A stretch of 64,000 nucleotides of DNA, taken from the NCBI GenBank assembly GCA_033977485.1, contig CM066987.1:88816588-88880587 (forward strand), given 5' to 3'. The translations under genes were made by a program, and so were the position numbers. The notes under the pieces are model-generated. The model saw only the letters and a list, made by a program, of their open reading frames with translations, was not told the DNA's origin and searched no databases. Position 1 is the stretch's first letter. Each line of letters begins with the position of its first letter. This stretch comes from Hydrangea macrophylla. Taxonomy: Eukaryota > Streptophyta > Magnoliopsida > Cornales > Hydrangeaceae. Positions 10,278-21,442 of this stretch are shown here, piece by piece.

Positions 10278-12428
10278 CTAATCCTTGATATGAGCGTCAC
10301 TAAAGATAGTGAATTTCTCATCAGGCTTGGGTATAGCCAGTACTGGTGCGGTAGTAAGTCTCTCTTTCAACTCTAGAAAGGCTCGCTCATGCTTCTCTGT
10401 CAACTCGAACGTCAAATTCTTCTTCATCAATCCAGTCAATGGTGCGGCTATTTTAGAGAATCCCTCAACAAATCTCCTGTAATAGCCTGCGAGTCCAAGA
10501 AAACTTCTAACCTCCGTAGGGTTGCTCGGCCTAACCCAGTTTGATACAGCATCGGTCTTGGACGAATCCACTGAAATTCCTTGAGAAGACACCTTGTGTC
10601 CCAAAAATTTCACTTCTTGCAACCAGAACTCACACTTACTGAATTTGGCATACAACTGGTGGTCCTTAAGCGTCTGCATCGCAATACGTAGATGTTGCTC
10701 GTGTTCTTCTCTTGACTTAGAATAGATCAAAATATCATCTATAAAGATGATGACAAACTGATCCAAATAAGGCTTGAACACTCTGTTCATCAGATCTATA
10801 AACACTGCCGGGGCGTTCGTCATTCTAAACGGCATCACCAAAAACTCATAGTGACCATACCGTGTTCTGAACGCAGTCTTAGGTATATCTTCCTTCCGTA
10901 CCCTCAACTGATGATATCCCGACCTTAGGTCTATCTTGTAAAATGCCGTAGCCTTTTGTAGTTGATCAAACAAATCATCAATCCGAGGCAAGGGATACTT
11001 GTTCTTGATAGTCACTCGGTTCAATTCTCTGTAGTCGATACACAGTCTGAGCGTCCCGTCCTTCTTCTTCACAAATAACACTGGTGCTCCCCAAGGCGAT
11101 GTACTTGGACGTACAAAACCTAGGTTCTCGAGCTCTTGAACTTGTTCCTTCAATTCTGATAGTTCAGCGGGAGCCATTCTATAGGGAACCTTGGTGATCG
11201 GTACAGTACCAGGTATAAGCTTAATACAGAACTCTATACTTCTCTCGGGCAGCAAACCAGAAATGTCTTGAAATACTTCTTCGAAGTCCTTGACTACAGG
11301 TATAGACGACACTATCGCTTCTGTACTGACGACTTCGATGTTTGCCAAACATCTGGTGAGGAACATATCTCCCGAAGGGTTACATTGAAAATCAAAGGGT
11401 TGATTCTCGTTGTCGGAGAATGTAATTCTCTTCCTCGCACAATCTAACTTCACTTGATTCTGAGAGAGCCAATCCATTCCTAGGATTATGTCGAACTCCT
11501 TCATCGATAGGACGATCAACCTTGCAGGGATTTCACGGTCTCTTAGCCGTAAAGGACAATCCTTGCACACGTGTCCTAATCTGACTACAGCTCCTAATGG
11601 TGATGTAGCCTTCAAAGCTTTCTCTAAGCGATGAGGTAAGATACCCAATCTCCGAATTGTATTAACAGATATGAACGAAAGAGCAACACCCGTATCAAAT
11701 AACACTTTAACATGGGAGTTAAATAGAGTTAATGTACCTTCCACTGCTTGCTGATCAGGTTGAGCTTCTCCATAATCTCCTTCTTCGTACACAGTTCCAT
11801 CATATCCAGCGGCATTAGGGATAACAGCATTCAAGCGAGTCTGACCCTGTTGACTGTAAGTCACCTTCTTAGGAGCAGTGCAGAACCTGCTGATGTGACC
11901 TGGTTCGCCACAGTTGAAGCAGACTATCCCTTGCTGAGCAGCACGCCTTGGTGCCTTGCAATCTCGAGCCAGATGACCAGGGTTGCCACAGTTGAAGCAC
12001 TTTCCACTACTACTTCCTTCTCCTACTCGGGGTTGAGTCGGATAGGTAATAGCCTGGGTCTTCTTGCTTCCGTCGAAATTCCTCTTCTGCCCTTGGGTAC
12101 GATTCATCGGTGGTCTATTCCCAAAATTACCCCTTTGAGGCGGTCGGAATTCAAATTGTTTTCGGTTCACTCGAGCATCCTCTTCCAGATCGATTGCTAG
12201 GCCGACTAGTCCTTCAAACGACTTGTCTAGGTGGTCGAGAGTCAAGCGGCGAATCTGAGGTGTCAGCCCTTGGTTATACTTACGGATCTTCTTCTCTTCA
12301 GTATCAACCAGGTGTGGAGCGAACCGAGACAGTCTTTCGAACTGTGTGGTGTACTCTTGCACCGATTTGGTTCCCTGCGTCAGATCCATGAATTCCTTCT
12401 CTCTTCTGTGCCTCTCCGTAGCCGGGAA
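10278..12428 (-). CDS. Tekay gag (C-terminal half), protease and reverse transcriptase
   Basis: The 703-residue frame opens with the end of the gag domain ([20 protein letters not shown]), then two CCHC knuckles ([14 protein letters not shown] and [14 protein letters not shown]), an aspartic protease with FDTG and ILGMDWL, and an RT with [22 protein letters not shown] and the catalytic FIDDILIYS box, ending just before RNase H at a one-base frameshift. The frame is open from about 12428 ([13 protein letters not shown] lies before the first Met), but the N-terminal half of gag expected upstream is absent: sequence beyond 12428 is not gag. The Met at 12389 is internal to gag and is not the native start. 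Confidence 0.93.
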   Translation of the reverse strand, partial: FPATERHRREKEFMDLTQGTKSVQEYTTQFERLSRFAPHLVDTEEKKIRKYNQGLTPQIRRLTLDHLDKSFEGLVGLAIDLEEDARVNRKQFEFRPPQRGNFGNRPPMNRTQGQKRNFDGSKKTQAITYPTQPRVGEGSSSGKCFNCGNPGHLARDCKAPRRAAQQGIVCFNCGEPGHISRFCTAPKKVTYSQQGQTRLNAVIPNAAGYDGTVYEEGDYGEAQPDQQAVEGTLTLFNSHVKVLFDTGVALSFISVNTIRRLGILPHRLEKALKATSPLGAVVRLGHVCKDCPLRLRDREIPARLIVLSMKEFDIILGMDWLSQNQVKLDCARKRITFSDNENQPFDFQCNPSGDMFLTRCLANIEVVSTEAIVSSIPVVKDFEEVFQDISGLLPERSIEFCIKLIPGTVPITKVPYRMAPAELSELKEQVQELENLGFVRPSTSPWGAPVLFVKKKDGTLRLCIDYRELNRVTIKNKYPLPRIDDLFDQLQKATAFYKIDLRSGYHQLRVRKEDIPKTAFRTRYGHYEFLVMPFRMTNAPAVFIDLMNRVFKPYLDQFVIIFIDDILIYSKSREEHEQHLRIAMQTLKDHQLYAKFSKCEFWLQEVKFLGHKVSSQGISVDSSKTDAVSNWVRPSNPTEVRSFLGLAGYYRRFVEGFSKIAAPLTGLMKKNLTFELTEKHERAFLELKERLTTAPVLAIPKPDEKFTIFSDAHIKD

Positions 12429-12618
12429 GTTGATACAAAAAGCGTGTATGATCAGATCTGTGCCTACCCTACCTGTATGGGTTAGGACGCATGTAAGAGT
12501 TAATGTTACAAAAATGGGGTCATTGCCCTACACTCTAATACATGTAATTACAGTTTGCAAAAAGAGATAGAGCGAATAGTCAAAAGTAGTTAATATGTAC
12601 AAGGCCATATCTAGAAAG
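12429..12618. other. Unassigned spacer between truncated gag and upstream ORF
   Basis: These 190 bp separate the surviving gag half from the 208-residue ORF. I see no gag-like or other coding motif in either strand. It probably marks the breakpoint of the replacement or deletion that removed the front of gag. Confidence 0.6.
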
Positions 12619-13245
12619 TCAATTGTCTCCATAAGTAGCTATCAGGAGGTCTAGCGAATCGACGGGGCGAAATCGCTGCACCAAGAACGGACCAACCCCG
12701 TCATAGCCGTGAGAGGTCGACGATGAAGCAGGCACAGGGGCATCTGCCTCAACTACCATCTCCTCAGGTAAGGCTAGCTCAAGTACTAGCTCAAGTGCTA
12801 ACTTAGCCTCTAGGTCAGCGGCTAAGTCGCCTAGACCTATGCCGTCCTCCACATCCTCTCCACCTACTGGGACCACATGAACAGCCTCAGCATCGTCCTC
12901 GGTGATGGGAACTACTGGTGGGGGCATCTCTAACTGAGCCAGATGGGCGTGCACAATCTGGATCTCGAGGGGGAGATAGAAAGCATCGCTATCAATCAAC
13001 CTCAAAACCTCAACAAAAACCAAGCGCTGAGCCTCTGCAAAGTAACGAAGCTCTAGGCGGATACGAGTCAAGTCAACTAAGCCTACCACGTGAACCTGGT
13101 GCCATACATCAGATACTACGGTAGCTGTGGCCAACTGCTCAACGGCCGCATGATACAAGTCAAGAAAGGCTGGGATCACTGCCCCAGGTGTCACAAAGTG
13201 TCTCCCAAATCCGTCTGGTACATATATTGGATGAGCTGGATCCAT
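12619..13245 (-). CDS. Unrecognised 208-residue ORF in the Tekay 5' internal region
   Basis: The ORF starts at ATG 13243-13245 about 180 bp after the PBS and ends at TGA 12619-12621. I do not recognise the product. The first ~105 residues look like a compact helical domain (ending near VHAHLAQLEM); the middle is acidic, with Asp/Glu and Leu-Ala repeats, and the tail is Ser-rich. It has no zinc knuckle, protease or membrane segment. It stands where the N-terminal part of gag should begin. It could be a lineage-specific leader ORF, a captured host fragment, or a diverged gag head; the last seems less likely because the conserved capsid motifs are absent. It is uninterrupted although gag-pol is broken. 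Confidence 0.55.
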   Translation of the reverse strand: MDPAHPIYVPDGFGRHFVTPGAVIPAFLDLYHAAVEQLATATVVSDVWHQVHVVGLVDLTRIRLELRYFAEAQRLVFVEVLRLIDSDAFYLPLEIQIVHAHLAQLEMPPPVVPITEDDAEAVHVVPVGGEDVEDGIGLGDLAADLEAKLALELVLELALPEEMVVEADAPVPASSSTSHGYDGVGPFLVQRFRPVDSLDLLIATYGDN

Positions 13246-13424
13246 ACCTGATAAAGAGGTACTACTTAAGTCAGGAAAGAGATAATCTTAGGCGTTTGGG
13301 TTCTGGGTCTATCCTCCCTGTCGTATCATCGGGAGTGCAAAGCTTAAGCTTATCAGATCGTGGAATCGGGTCTAAACTGGTAAACCCTAACCTGGCTAAA
13401 CTATCTTGAGATAAATAATAACCT

Positions 13425-13437
13425 GGCTCTGATACCA
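13425..13437 (-). promoter_or_regulatory. Tekay primer binding site (tRNA-iMet type)
   Basis: The minus strand reads TGGTATCAGAGCC, complementary to the 3' end of initiator methionine tRNA, eight bases inside the 5' LTR. It is not a tRNA gene. Confidence 0.92.
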
Positions 13438-13445
13438 CTAAATCC

Positions 13446-16384
13446 TGTCACGCCCCGACGTAGCATAAATAAGGAAAGCGTTTAATTTCCTTTATGGACC
13501 CGTAGGTCGCGACAGTTTGAAGGATCGATTCCGTCCCAAACGTCGAACAACAATAACAATAAAAATCAGAGCAGAGAAATCAAGGCTTACAAAAGTTTTA
13601 CTAACTTATTACTTCTTACGATACGGGGTCAACTAAGGCACAGACCGCCTTAACACAAAACAATAACTTATCATCTATTACAGTCATCCTTATAAACATA
13701 CAGTTTAAAACTTAAAATATGCAATGATGATAATAGTTTCTCTCCCAAAAGCAGCCGTTCTCAATTAGCATAGTCATAAGATTCCTCCTGATTATAACCT
13801 GAAAAGCCTGAACACGAATGTCCAAGACGCATCAACGTCGTCAGCTTCAAGAAGCTGGTGAGTATTGAAAACATAACTTTGAATGTAAAACATACCCATT
13901 TACCTTTTTCCACTTTTCAGTTTTGTTAAAACAACAGTTTAACCATAGGAAGATTTCAATTATAAAAGTAACAGGGAATATATTTAAGAATCGTTCATTC
14001 ATTTAAAACAAATGATCGTGTATGAGACAATGCACCACACTCATCTTACCAACTCTTTTCTCTCGACAAAACACAACAACCCACTATCTTACTCCAGTAT
14101 CTTTGAAACACTAAGGTAGACACACTTTAGCAACGGGGTGCCAGGGAATGTCCAGTTTGCCTCACACTTTGGTCCGGGATACCAGAGAGTGTCCAATGCC
14201 TCACACTTTGAATACCTAAACCGCCATGCAAATACCGGAGGAACCCTCACGCAGTATCCAGACTCGGGTATCAGGGAGTGTCCGTAGGCCACACTTTAGC
14301 ACTACCATGGGTGCCAGGGAATGTCCGAGTTCGGCGTCACACACTTTAACGCTACCATGGGCGTCAGGGAGTGTCCAATTTTGCCACCGTCGTATTACAA
14401 AGATACTCTCACCGCAATCTCAACACGTCACACTTTGGTACACCATAACCAGGGAGTGTCCACCACACAATCTCAATCTCAATCTCATACTCATACTCTT
14501 CCCACACTGACCATTACTCTTTTCCACACTGACTGACACCCACATGAATGTACCACTGACTCCACATGTATGTCATGAATTTTAAACATAAAGGAATTCA
14601 TCGAATTAAAGGAACAACGTACGCAGGGGGATTGATAAGTCATAATACATCGTTTTAATCTTTCCAACATAACCAATGGTATTCTGTTTTAATAAAATTC
14701 CCAAACAGGACCTTAACAGTGCTTTAAAATTTATCCAAACAGTCCCTTATACGAAAACACACAAAAACTAGAAACTGCCAGAAGTCACGCGCGCGTGTCG
14801 CTCGCGCGATATGTCGCTCTTGCGGGCCGCTCGCGCGATGTCCCCAATTTTCATTTTATTATACAAACTTCCTTTCTGCCTGAAATTAGCCACCTCGCGC
14901 GCGCGGTCGCTCGCGCGACCCTCGCTCGCGCGACCTGCCTATTTTCATTTTGTTATATGAAATATTTCTATCTGCCTGAAACCACGCGGCTCGCTCGCGC
15001 GAGGGGTTGCTCGTGCGGGCAGCTCGCGCGATCCTCGCTCGTGCGATCGTGGCGCGAGATGAAACAGAGGCTTCATCTTCTTCGTGGAGAATGCCCTATT
15101 TTAGATTTTCAGGGGTCTTTTGACCCATTTCTAAATCCGGAAGTAAATGAGGCATGTAATATATGAAAATCTTTGTTTTTCAATGAGGATTAAGAATCTA
15201 TAACCAATTTTACATGAATCAAACTATAACTCAAGAATTTTATGAAAAACTAAAAGATCACAAAACAAATTTTCTTATATACTTTCTCATGTGAATGAAT
15301 TAGGCTCTAAAACTTCAAACATAGTATATATGATGTATAATCTTTCATAAACATCTCTAAAAACGGATTTTGGTTAAGTTTAGAAATTCATGATTTTCAA
15401 GCTATGGAACTTTAACGTAAAATCAACCATGGTGATATTCAAATTAAGCTATAAAAACAAACTCAAGACATGTATTACATTGAGAGTGAGTTAATAATAC
15501 TCACTGAGGTTGTGTTTGAGATAAGTGTTGAGAAAGAGAGACCAAATAAGAAATCCACTTGAGCTTAGCTATGGTGGATTGAAATTCTTCTCCTCTCTCT
15601 AAAATACTCAGAAATAAGAACTCTCAAGTTCTCTCTCTAAACTCTCTGAAATTCTCTCTATGATAGGTGTGTGCAAAAAGTATAAGGAAGCAAGGGGATG
15701 TGGTTAATATAGAACTCCAATTTTGGAGAACTTGGAGCCCAAGTTGTGTTTTCTTCACTCTACAAATTGATTTCATTATCTAATACACTAAAGATTTTAT
15801 TATACATATACGTATTACATATATACCATCTACTGAACTAGTTTAGATGGAGTCTCAGATTGCTTAGGAGCCATATAGGCCTATAGGGGGCAAGTTGTAT
15901 GTGTTTGGGAATTCCAACTTGTGGCATATAGTTAGTATATGAACTATAAGCATTTCCAAACAAAGCTTTAACAAATGATTAGTTTGCCATAATTGGAAAG
16001 TAATGTATAGTCACTTCCACTTTACGTCAAAATCTGTAGAAGTAAATGCGGCGTGGACAGTTTTAAACGTAAACTGGTATTTTCGGAGTGCAGTGTTCAC
16101 CACAAAAATACAAAAAATTCATTTTAACGTAGGAAGTGATTTTCTGGTTTCATAAAAATACTGATTGAGTTAAAAGAATTTATTTTCACCGTTTTGGAAA
16201 TACAGATTTGAAATCCACACAGGTATTACTATATTTATAAAAATTACAATTTGACCCCGATAAGAATTTCAACATGAAATAAAACAATTAATAATATTTA
16301 GACATGAGAGTTTGCAATTTAAAATAATCCTACGAACACAGATTAAATATGGAAATTCAAATTAAATTTACATGGGTTGTTACA
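13446..16384 (-). repeat. Tekay 5' LTR
   Basis: This 2939-bp repeat is near-identical to 5395-8356, with most indels in the CG-dense block (14785-15055). It is followed directly by the GAAAT target duplication. It holds the promoter for minus-strand transcription; a TATA-like sequence lies near 15710. Confidence 0.95.
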
Positions 16385-16389
16385 GAAAT
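16385..16389. repeat. Tekay target-site duplication, right copy (GAAAT)
   Basis: It matches 5390-5394 and directly follows the LTR end TTACA. Confidence 0.93.
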
Positions 16390-17475
16390 ACCGTGGATAA
16401 CTCAACTTACACTTTCATGTTTAAACTAAGTTGTTGAAAATCATTAAGACTTTGACTTTGTCGGTTTTTATTTTTTTTATTTTATATATTTAGTAGGGTA
16501 GAAATTAGAGGGATAGGAAATTGCACATCTTCAGCATGAGGCAATATCCAGTAATTTCTTCACTTTATTCCAACCATCCTCTTCATACATACCATCCTTC
16601 AATTTTTTTTTTTTTTAACAAAACCTGCTTTCCTCATATATATATATATTTTTTATAATTATGCAGCCCTTCTCACCACTATTCCCTCCTAATACTTCAA
16701 CAATCTAATCACATTGGGTGTGCAATGGGGTATATGAAGGTCAAGGTATGAAAAATAGGGATTTAGAATTTCATAATGGATTCGACATTATTTATTAGGC
16801 GTGTGGTGAAGAAAAACACATATTTGAAAATATCGATATAGGTAAATGGAGAAGGTAGGGAGCAAATATGATGACTTAAATCATTTTCCCAACTTCTTAA
16901 TTTTTAACACTTAAATGTCCATTGAGTTTAATTGGTAAATCCTGAACGTTCTCCTCTACTAAGAAGCCAAAATAAAGAATTAGAGACTATTCAACGAATT
17001 TATTACGCTTGTTCAATAAAAACAATTCTAAATTAATGTGATAATTCCCTCAGAAATGAAGATCGGATGTAAAAGCTCACTAAGGGTGACTAATTTTCAC
17101 TACTTCATTCTTTAAAGTACAAAAGTCGTATTAACTCTTATTTTAAGTTTTCTGCATAGCTATTAACACGTGCAAATGATTTGGATACAAGAATGGTCAA
17201 CATATACATTCATCCTAGAGAACTAGAAAAACGTGCGAACTTGATTCATAAAAAGATGAGAATAAAATGATCGTGTCATTGCTTGATAACAACTAAACAG
17301 AAGTGAATATTCAAAATAATTCTACCAATTTAATTCAAAAATTGGTATTTTGGAAATTTTATGAAATTTTAAGTTAATTCTAACTTCGAATGGAGATTGT
17401 ATGACATTAGCAATAAAAAGAGTGGTCCAGATTGCTAGGTACTAGTATGCACAGGTGATTCTCTATCAACATCCC
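16390..17475 (-). other. Athila 3' region, no coding sequence seen
   Basis: AT-rich sequence continues the Athila 3' untranslated region across the Tekay insertion. It contains short T-runs and TA repeats near 16600-16660. I see no conserved protein motif. Confidence 0.6.
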
Positions 17476-17485
17476 ACCCCCAACT
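17476..17485 (-). promoter_or_regulatory. Internal polypurine-like motif in Athila
   Basis: The minus strand reads AGTTGGGGGT, the same 10-base core as the true polypurine tract at 4704-4713. It lies downstream of the extra ORF and may be a secondary plus-strand primer. Confidence 0.45.
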
Positions 17486-17905
17486 GAAAATTGCAATGTC
17501 CTCAGCAGACGATTTTCAAAAATAGATAGAGAGATATCACCTGATGTGTCATTGTAAGAAACGCAAATGTAACAACCTGTACAAAGAACATACAAACTCC
17601 AAGCAACAAAGCTCAAGAAGATAGAAAATATAAAGCATCAGATCCAAAACATACAATAGAACCAATCACTGGAAATATAGTAAAGTGAATAAATAGAACA
17701 GTGATAAAATACATCATACAAACTAAAATCCAAACTACCCAGCCAACCACCAATATTATCCAAAACAACCACACTATCCAAACCAACCACAATAGTCCAA
17801 CAGTATACAAACATAACCAACAACCAACCAAAAATAACCAAATACAACCATACTGTCCAAAATATCAAAATAACCAAATAACCAAAAATACGGATCCAGG
17901 AGAAA

Positions 17906-19387
17906 CTAAACGTCATCGGCGACATATGATAATATCTCAATGAACACATCAAGAGCATCCCCACCGCCACCATCGGCAATAGTTGTAGCCGTCACCGGAT
18001 CACTCGCAATCGTGGCGTCTAGTGTAGACAAGGATGTGTGAACCACAACAGGAGGGGGTGGAAGTGGTATCTCCGTAGTAGGTGGTGTCGCCGATGTGGA
18101 TGGATCGACAAGTGGTACAGAAGCAGGAGGATCAGTAATAGATGGTGCTGCCGATGTAGATGGCGCGAAAGGATCAACCGGAGGATCTGAAGAAGAAGGA
18201 CCAGTGGGGTGTGGTGCAGCGGCTGCGTGGACTGACTGATCGACGCCAATCTGGATCAGGATCGCCTCCAGCAAAGTCATCATCTGGTCAACCTTGCCCT
18301 CGAGTCTATTCCGGGCCTCTCTCTCCTCTAATAATAACGCATGAATGGACGGGAGAGGCGCAGAAGAAGACTCTCACTGGGCGGGAGCCTGAGACCGCTG
18401 TCTCAACTCAAATCGTGCAACCTCCTCCACCGGATCACCCTCCTCATCAGAATCACGCTCCTCAGCCTCTGTGGGCGTCCCAAAAGCTACGTCCTCGGTG
18501 TCTGTCCCTCCCCGTCTCCGCTTCGCTCCTGCTTTAGCTTTCCCTTTTCCTTTACGCTTCCTCTTCTGAGCATCGGAGCGGCGAGCGGCGGTTTTCCCAA
18601 ATCGGCTCTTGGAAGACTGCAGGACATCAGTGGGAAGAGGGACTAGACCACTCTGGGTCACCAGGCGGTGGATGCCCCATGCGCCTTTCAGGTGCTTCTT
18701 TGCCGAGATATAACGTGTAGGCTGCACCATGAACTCGATATACAAACGTGGGAGGCAAACCCGTCTCCCTGTCCCTACACAAAAAAGTGCCCTCACATAC
18801 CAAGCAGCTAACTTCTCGTGGTAAGAGGTCGGAAAAATACAGTTGCAGAGAACAAGGTGGAGCATGTGATACCTATCAGTCAAAAATTGATCCTCAATAT
18901 GAGACGAGCCGTTCCAGAACTGAACGGCGCCGCCGGTGATCTCTCGGACAGTGGTGGCCTAAGGGATCTCAGGAGTACCCACACGGTGAGGACAATCGCT
19001 CTCCAGCTCCTCAGGGACTCCCAAGGCAGTAGATAAGGTGGCAGGACTGATGACCATCTCCTGGCCGCGGAAGAAAGATCGGTAAGTGTATGGTGCAGCC
19101 GGGTCCTTGATCATTGTGGCGCATACCTCGCGTACCCATGAAACATTGACCTGTTTGGGCTGGGTTAACATCTCGTACCAATGCCGCATGTCCTTGATTC
19201 TGGCCAAGAACCAAGGAGAAGAGAGTCAGGTCGACTCTAAGGGTCTCTCAATCATCACCTTACGGTGACTGAAGAATCGCGTGTATATCCCCTGATCAAA
19301 AAGATTTCGGAACCCATGATCAGGTACCGGATCTAGTATAGACAAGTCGAATGATTTCTCCCGGAAGTAGCCTGTAGCGGGATTCAT
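17906..19387 (-). pseudogene. Athila extra ORF after integrase (plant transposon-protein type), three in-frame stops
   Basis: One frame spans ATG 19385-19387 to the stop at 17906-17908 (494 codons) but contains TGA at 19226-19228, TAG at 18959-18961 and TGA at 18374-18376. The N-terminal half has the look of the putative plant transposon/Athila ORF family (WVREVCATMI, a short beta-rich stretch, then ISPATLSTALGVPEE; later AVQFWNGS and LTDRYHMLHLVLCN). It continues into a Lys/Arg-rich stretch resembling a nuclear signal (RKRKGKGKAKAGAKRRR), an acidic part, a predicted helix and a Pro/Ser/Thr-rich tail. Position matches the env-like slot of Athila elements, but no signal peptide or membrane helix is seen. 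A splice-acceptor-like TTTCAATTTCAG lies just before the start. Function unknown. Confidence 0.75.
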
Positions 19388-19460
19388 AATGCACAACCTG
19401 AAATTGAAAAGGAGAAACAAATGAAAGCCAGGAAACTAAAATAAAAACAGCTACTGAATT

Positions 19461-20045
19461 AGTTCGATCGATCGTAGCTTGTTCGATCGATCGAATGGCT
19501 CAGAGTTCGATCGATTGCAGTTTTGTTCAATCGATCGAAGAATTCAGGGTTCGATCGATCGAAGAATTCAGGGTTCGATCGCTCGAACATAGCGAAACAG
19601 CAACGTGAAAAAACAGCAATGGGAAGAGCCCGCAAAAGCAAAATAACAAGACAAAAAGAACAAAAGGTGGTTGAAAGACCACTAGGGGGCACCCCTAGTA
19701 GATTTTGCATGAAAAGGACAAGAGGGGGAGTGAGTGGGCTTTACCTCGAGTCACACGCGGAAAGAGGGTGAGGAGGAGGATGATGGTGATGATGAGGCGC
19801 CCAAATGAGGTGTGTGAATAGTGGGAGGAAAGAAATTGCCCCGAGTTCCTATGTCGTCAATCGCTCGAGAGTAGTTGAGGGAAAGAGAGAACTGACGAAG
19901 TGTCTCAGCGACGCCTCGTTTAAATGCAAGGTTCGATCGCTCGAGATGTTTCAATCGATCGAACATTCGTTCGATTGAGCCTGGCTTAAGCGCTCGAGGT
20001 TCCAATATTCTCGATCGATCGAGCTTCGTTCGATCGATTGAACAT
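19461..20045. repeat. TCGATCGA palindrome clusters inside Athila
   Basis: Two clusters (19461-19590 and 19930-20045) hold about ten copies of GTTCGATCGATCGAAC or one-base variants such as TCGATCGCTCGA and TCAATCGATCGA, spaced about 20-35 bp. The same motif recurs in both Athila LTRs and in the Copia leader and LTR. Confidence 0.88.
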
Positions 20046-20082
20046 AGAAATTCTACAATAATCCTGATTTGAGAAATTAACC

Positions 20083-20092
20083 ACCCCCAACT
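20083..20092 (-). promoter_or_regulatory. Second internal polypurine-like motif in Athila
   Basis: The minus strand reads AGTTGGGGGT, identical in core to 4704-4713 and 17476-17485. It sits between the two extra ORFs. Confidence 0.45.
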
Positions 20093-20587
20093 AACCAACA
20101 CTGGTCTGGACATACAGAATAGTGATAAAACAGTGCATTGAAAGAACATATAAGCCAGAGACATCATCCTCGTAGTAGAAAATTGCATATTTATATAAAT
20201 AAATCTTTATGATAGCATCCATTTGCAACAATATGGCCCCCAAAATGGTCTTTAAAACCTTATTGAAAAAGAAAAACGGAAATAAAACTGAAAATAACAA
20301 AACTTCGTCTAAGAATACACTCCAATTGATGAAAGAAATATGAAAGGACATAAAACAATTGGAGTCAAGCACTATTCTTCAAGCAAAAAGATTCCTTCTT
20401 CCACAACTTCCTTTTCTGCCAGAACTTCAAATGTAGAGTCTAAACTTAATGATTCCCTTTCCCAGAATAAGCGGAAAGCAACAAGGACATCATCGAGCAA
20501 GTTTGAACTCTCTAAGGAATTGATTCTACCGACAATAGGGGATCCGGATGGAGACAAGGATAACGGAGTGTAATTGTGCATCAGACA

Positions 20588-21293
20588 TTACTCTTGCGGT
20601 GGAGTATCTGGGGACCTTATGTATGGTCCAAATTCATAAAAGAGTTGATGTGGAAGGTACAACGGTGGAAATGGTGGATTCATAGTGATATTCCTGACAA
20701 AGGAAAACAAAAAGAAACAAAGAAAATAAATTAACTAGAGCAAAAGAAAAATCTAACAGGAAGGAATAAATAAAGCAAACTGAAAAGAAAACGAAAGGAA
20801 TGTGACCCAGAATTAACCTCACTATTGGCTGGATATCCCCAGGTGCACTAGCAGGTAGAGGGCATTGCAGCCTGAACAACAAATAACTCAAATGGACATA
20901 AATATAGGGAACCACTTGGACGACCAGGAAGTCATCAACATATGTGAAAACAGCATTGTGGCGTTCGGGCACCACATCCTGTAAGTCCTCTTCTTCCCAT
21001 GGCTCCCACATTGAGTCATTTTCCCATTGTTCCATTAGAGCGTCATCGACCTCCCACACAGCATATCCTTCCGGCTCTCCCTCCTCTTCAGGGAGTTCCA
21101 TGTGCGCAAATGGGTTGATCTGAAGGAGCGCAGGATCATACAGGATATATCCGTGGGATAAGTCAACGATGTCGTCGGCTCCTAGCCCTTGGCATAGAGA
21201 TAAGTAAAATGCTATTTCATCAGCAGTCCACTGTGGGTTCTGATACTCAGAATCAGCCCATGACCCTATCGAGTGAATATCGTCATCTTTCAT
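20588..21293 (-). CDS. Athila extra ORF, apparently spliced (two exons, about 193 residues)
   Basis: Exon 1 is 20818-21293 (start MKDDDIHSIGSWADSEYQ) and exon 2 is 20588-20693, ending at TAA 20588-20590. The intron 20694-20817 (124 bp) begins GTTAAT and ends TTTGTCAG, is U-rich, and joins phase 2 to phase 2 so that the Pro-rich exon 2 frame stays open to its stop. An acceptor-like GCACGTGCAG lies just before the start codon at 21303-21304, so a 5' leader intron is likely. The protein is acidic with many Glu/Asp and Trp residues in the centre and a Pro/Tyr-rich C-terminus. I do not recognise a family. Read unspliced, the introns give false hydrophobic segments that mimic an envelope protein. 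Confidence 0.6.
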
Positions 21294-21442
21294 GGTGGAC
21301 AGCCTGCACGTGCAAAAATTTGAATAGCAGATTATGATAAAGATCACACTAAAAAAGGAATAAAAAAAAAACAGAAGAACAAAACAAAACAAGAAACAGC
21401 AAAAGATAGTACAACAACATTGATAAAACGCACTTGAGCGTT

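Larger units (their letters stand above)
5395..16384 (-). mobile_element. Tekay-type chromovirus (Ty3/Gypsy), complete but defective
   Basis: The minus-strand element has LTRs of about 2.95 kb, an iMet-tRNA PBS, a purine tract and GAAAT target duplications. The internal region (8357-13445) encodes CCHC nucleocapsid, protease, RT, RNase H and an integrase ending in a chromodomain-like tail, which together with the PBS and LTR length points to the Tekay/Del clade. The front half of gag is missing, an unrelated 208-residue ORF occupies its place, and two frameshifts break pol. The LTRs are very similar (2 differences in the first ~100 bp), so it is the youngest layer of the nest by position. Confidence 0.94.

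Noticed and set aside
17613..17979. Hydrophobic minus-strand ORFs (72 and 113 codons) as membrane or envelope proteins
   Set aside because: They overlap in two frames, come from CCAAC/ACCAA-rich sequence downstream of the Athila extra ORF, and show no conserved feature.
20634..21392. A 252-residue envelope-like protein with hydrophobic ends
   Set aside because: The hydrophobic stretches coincide with U-rich sequence bounded by GT and AG splice signals; the spliced reading keeps the frame and explains them as introns.
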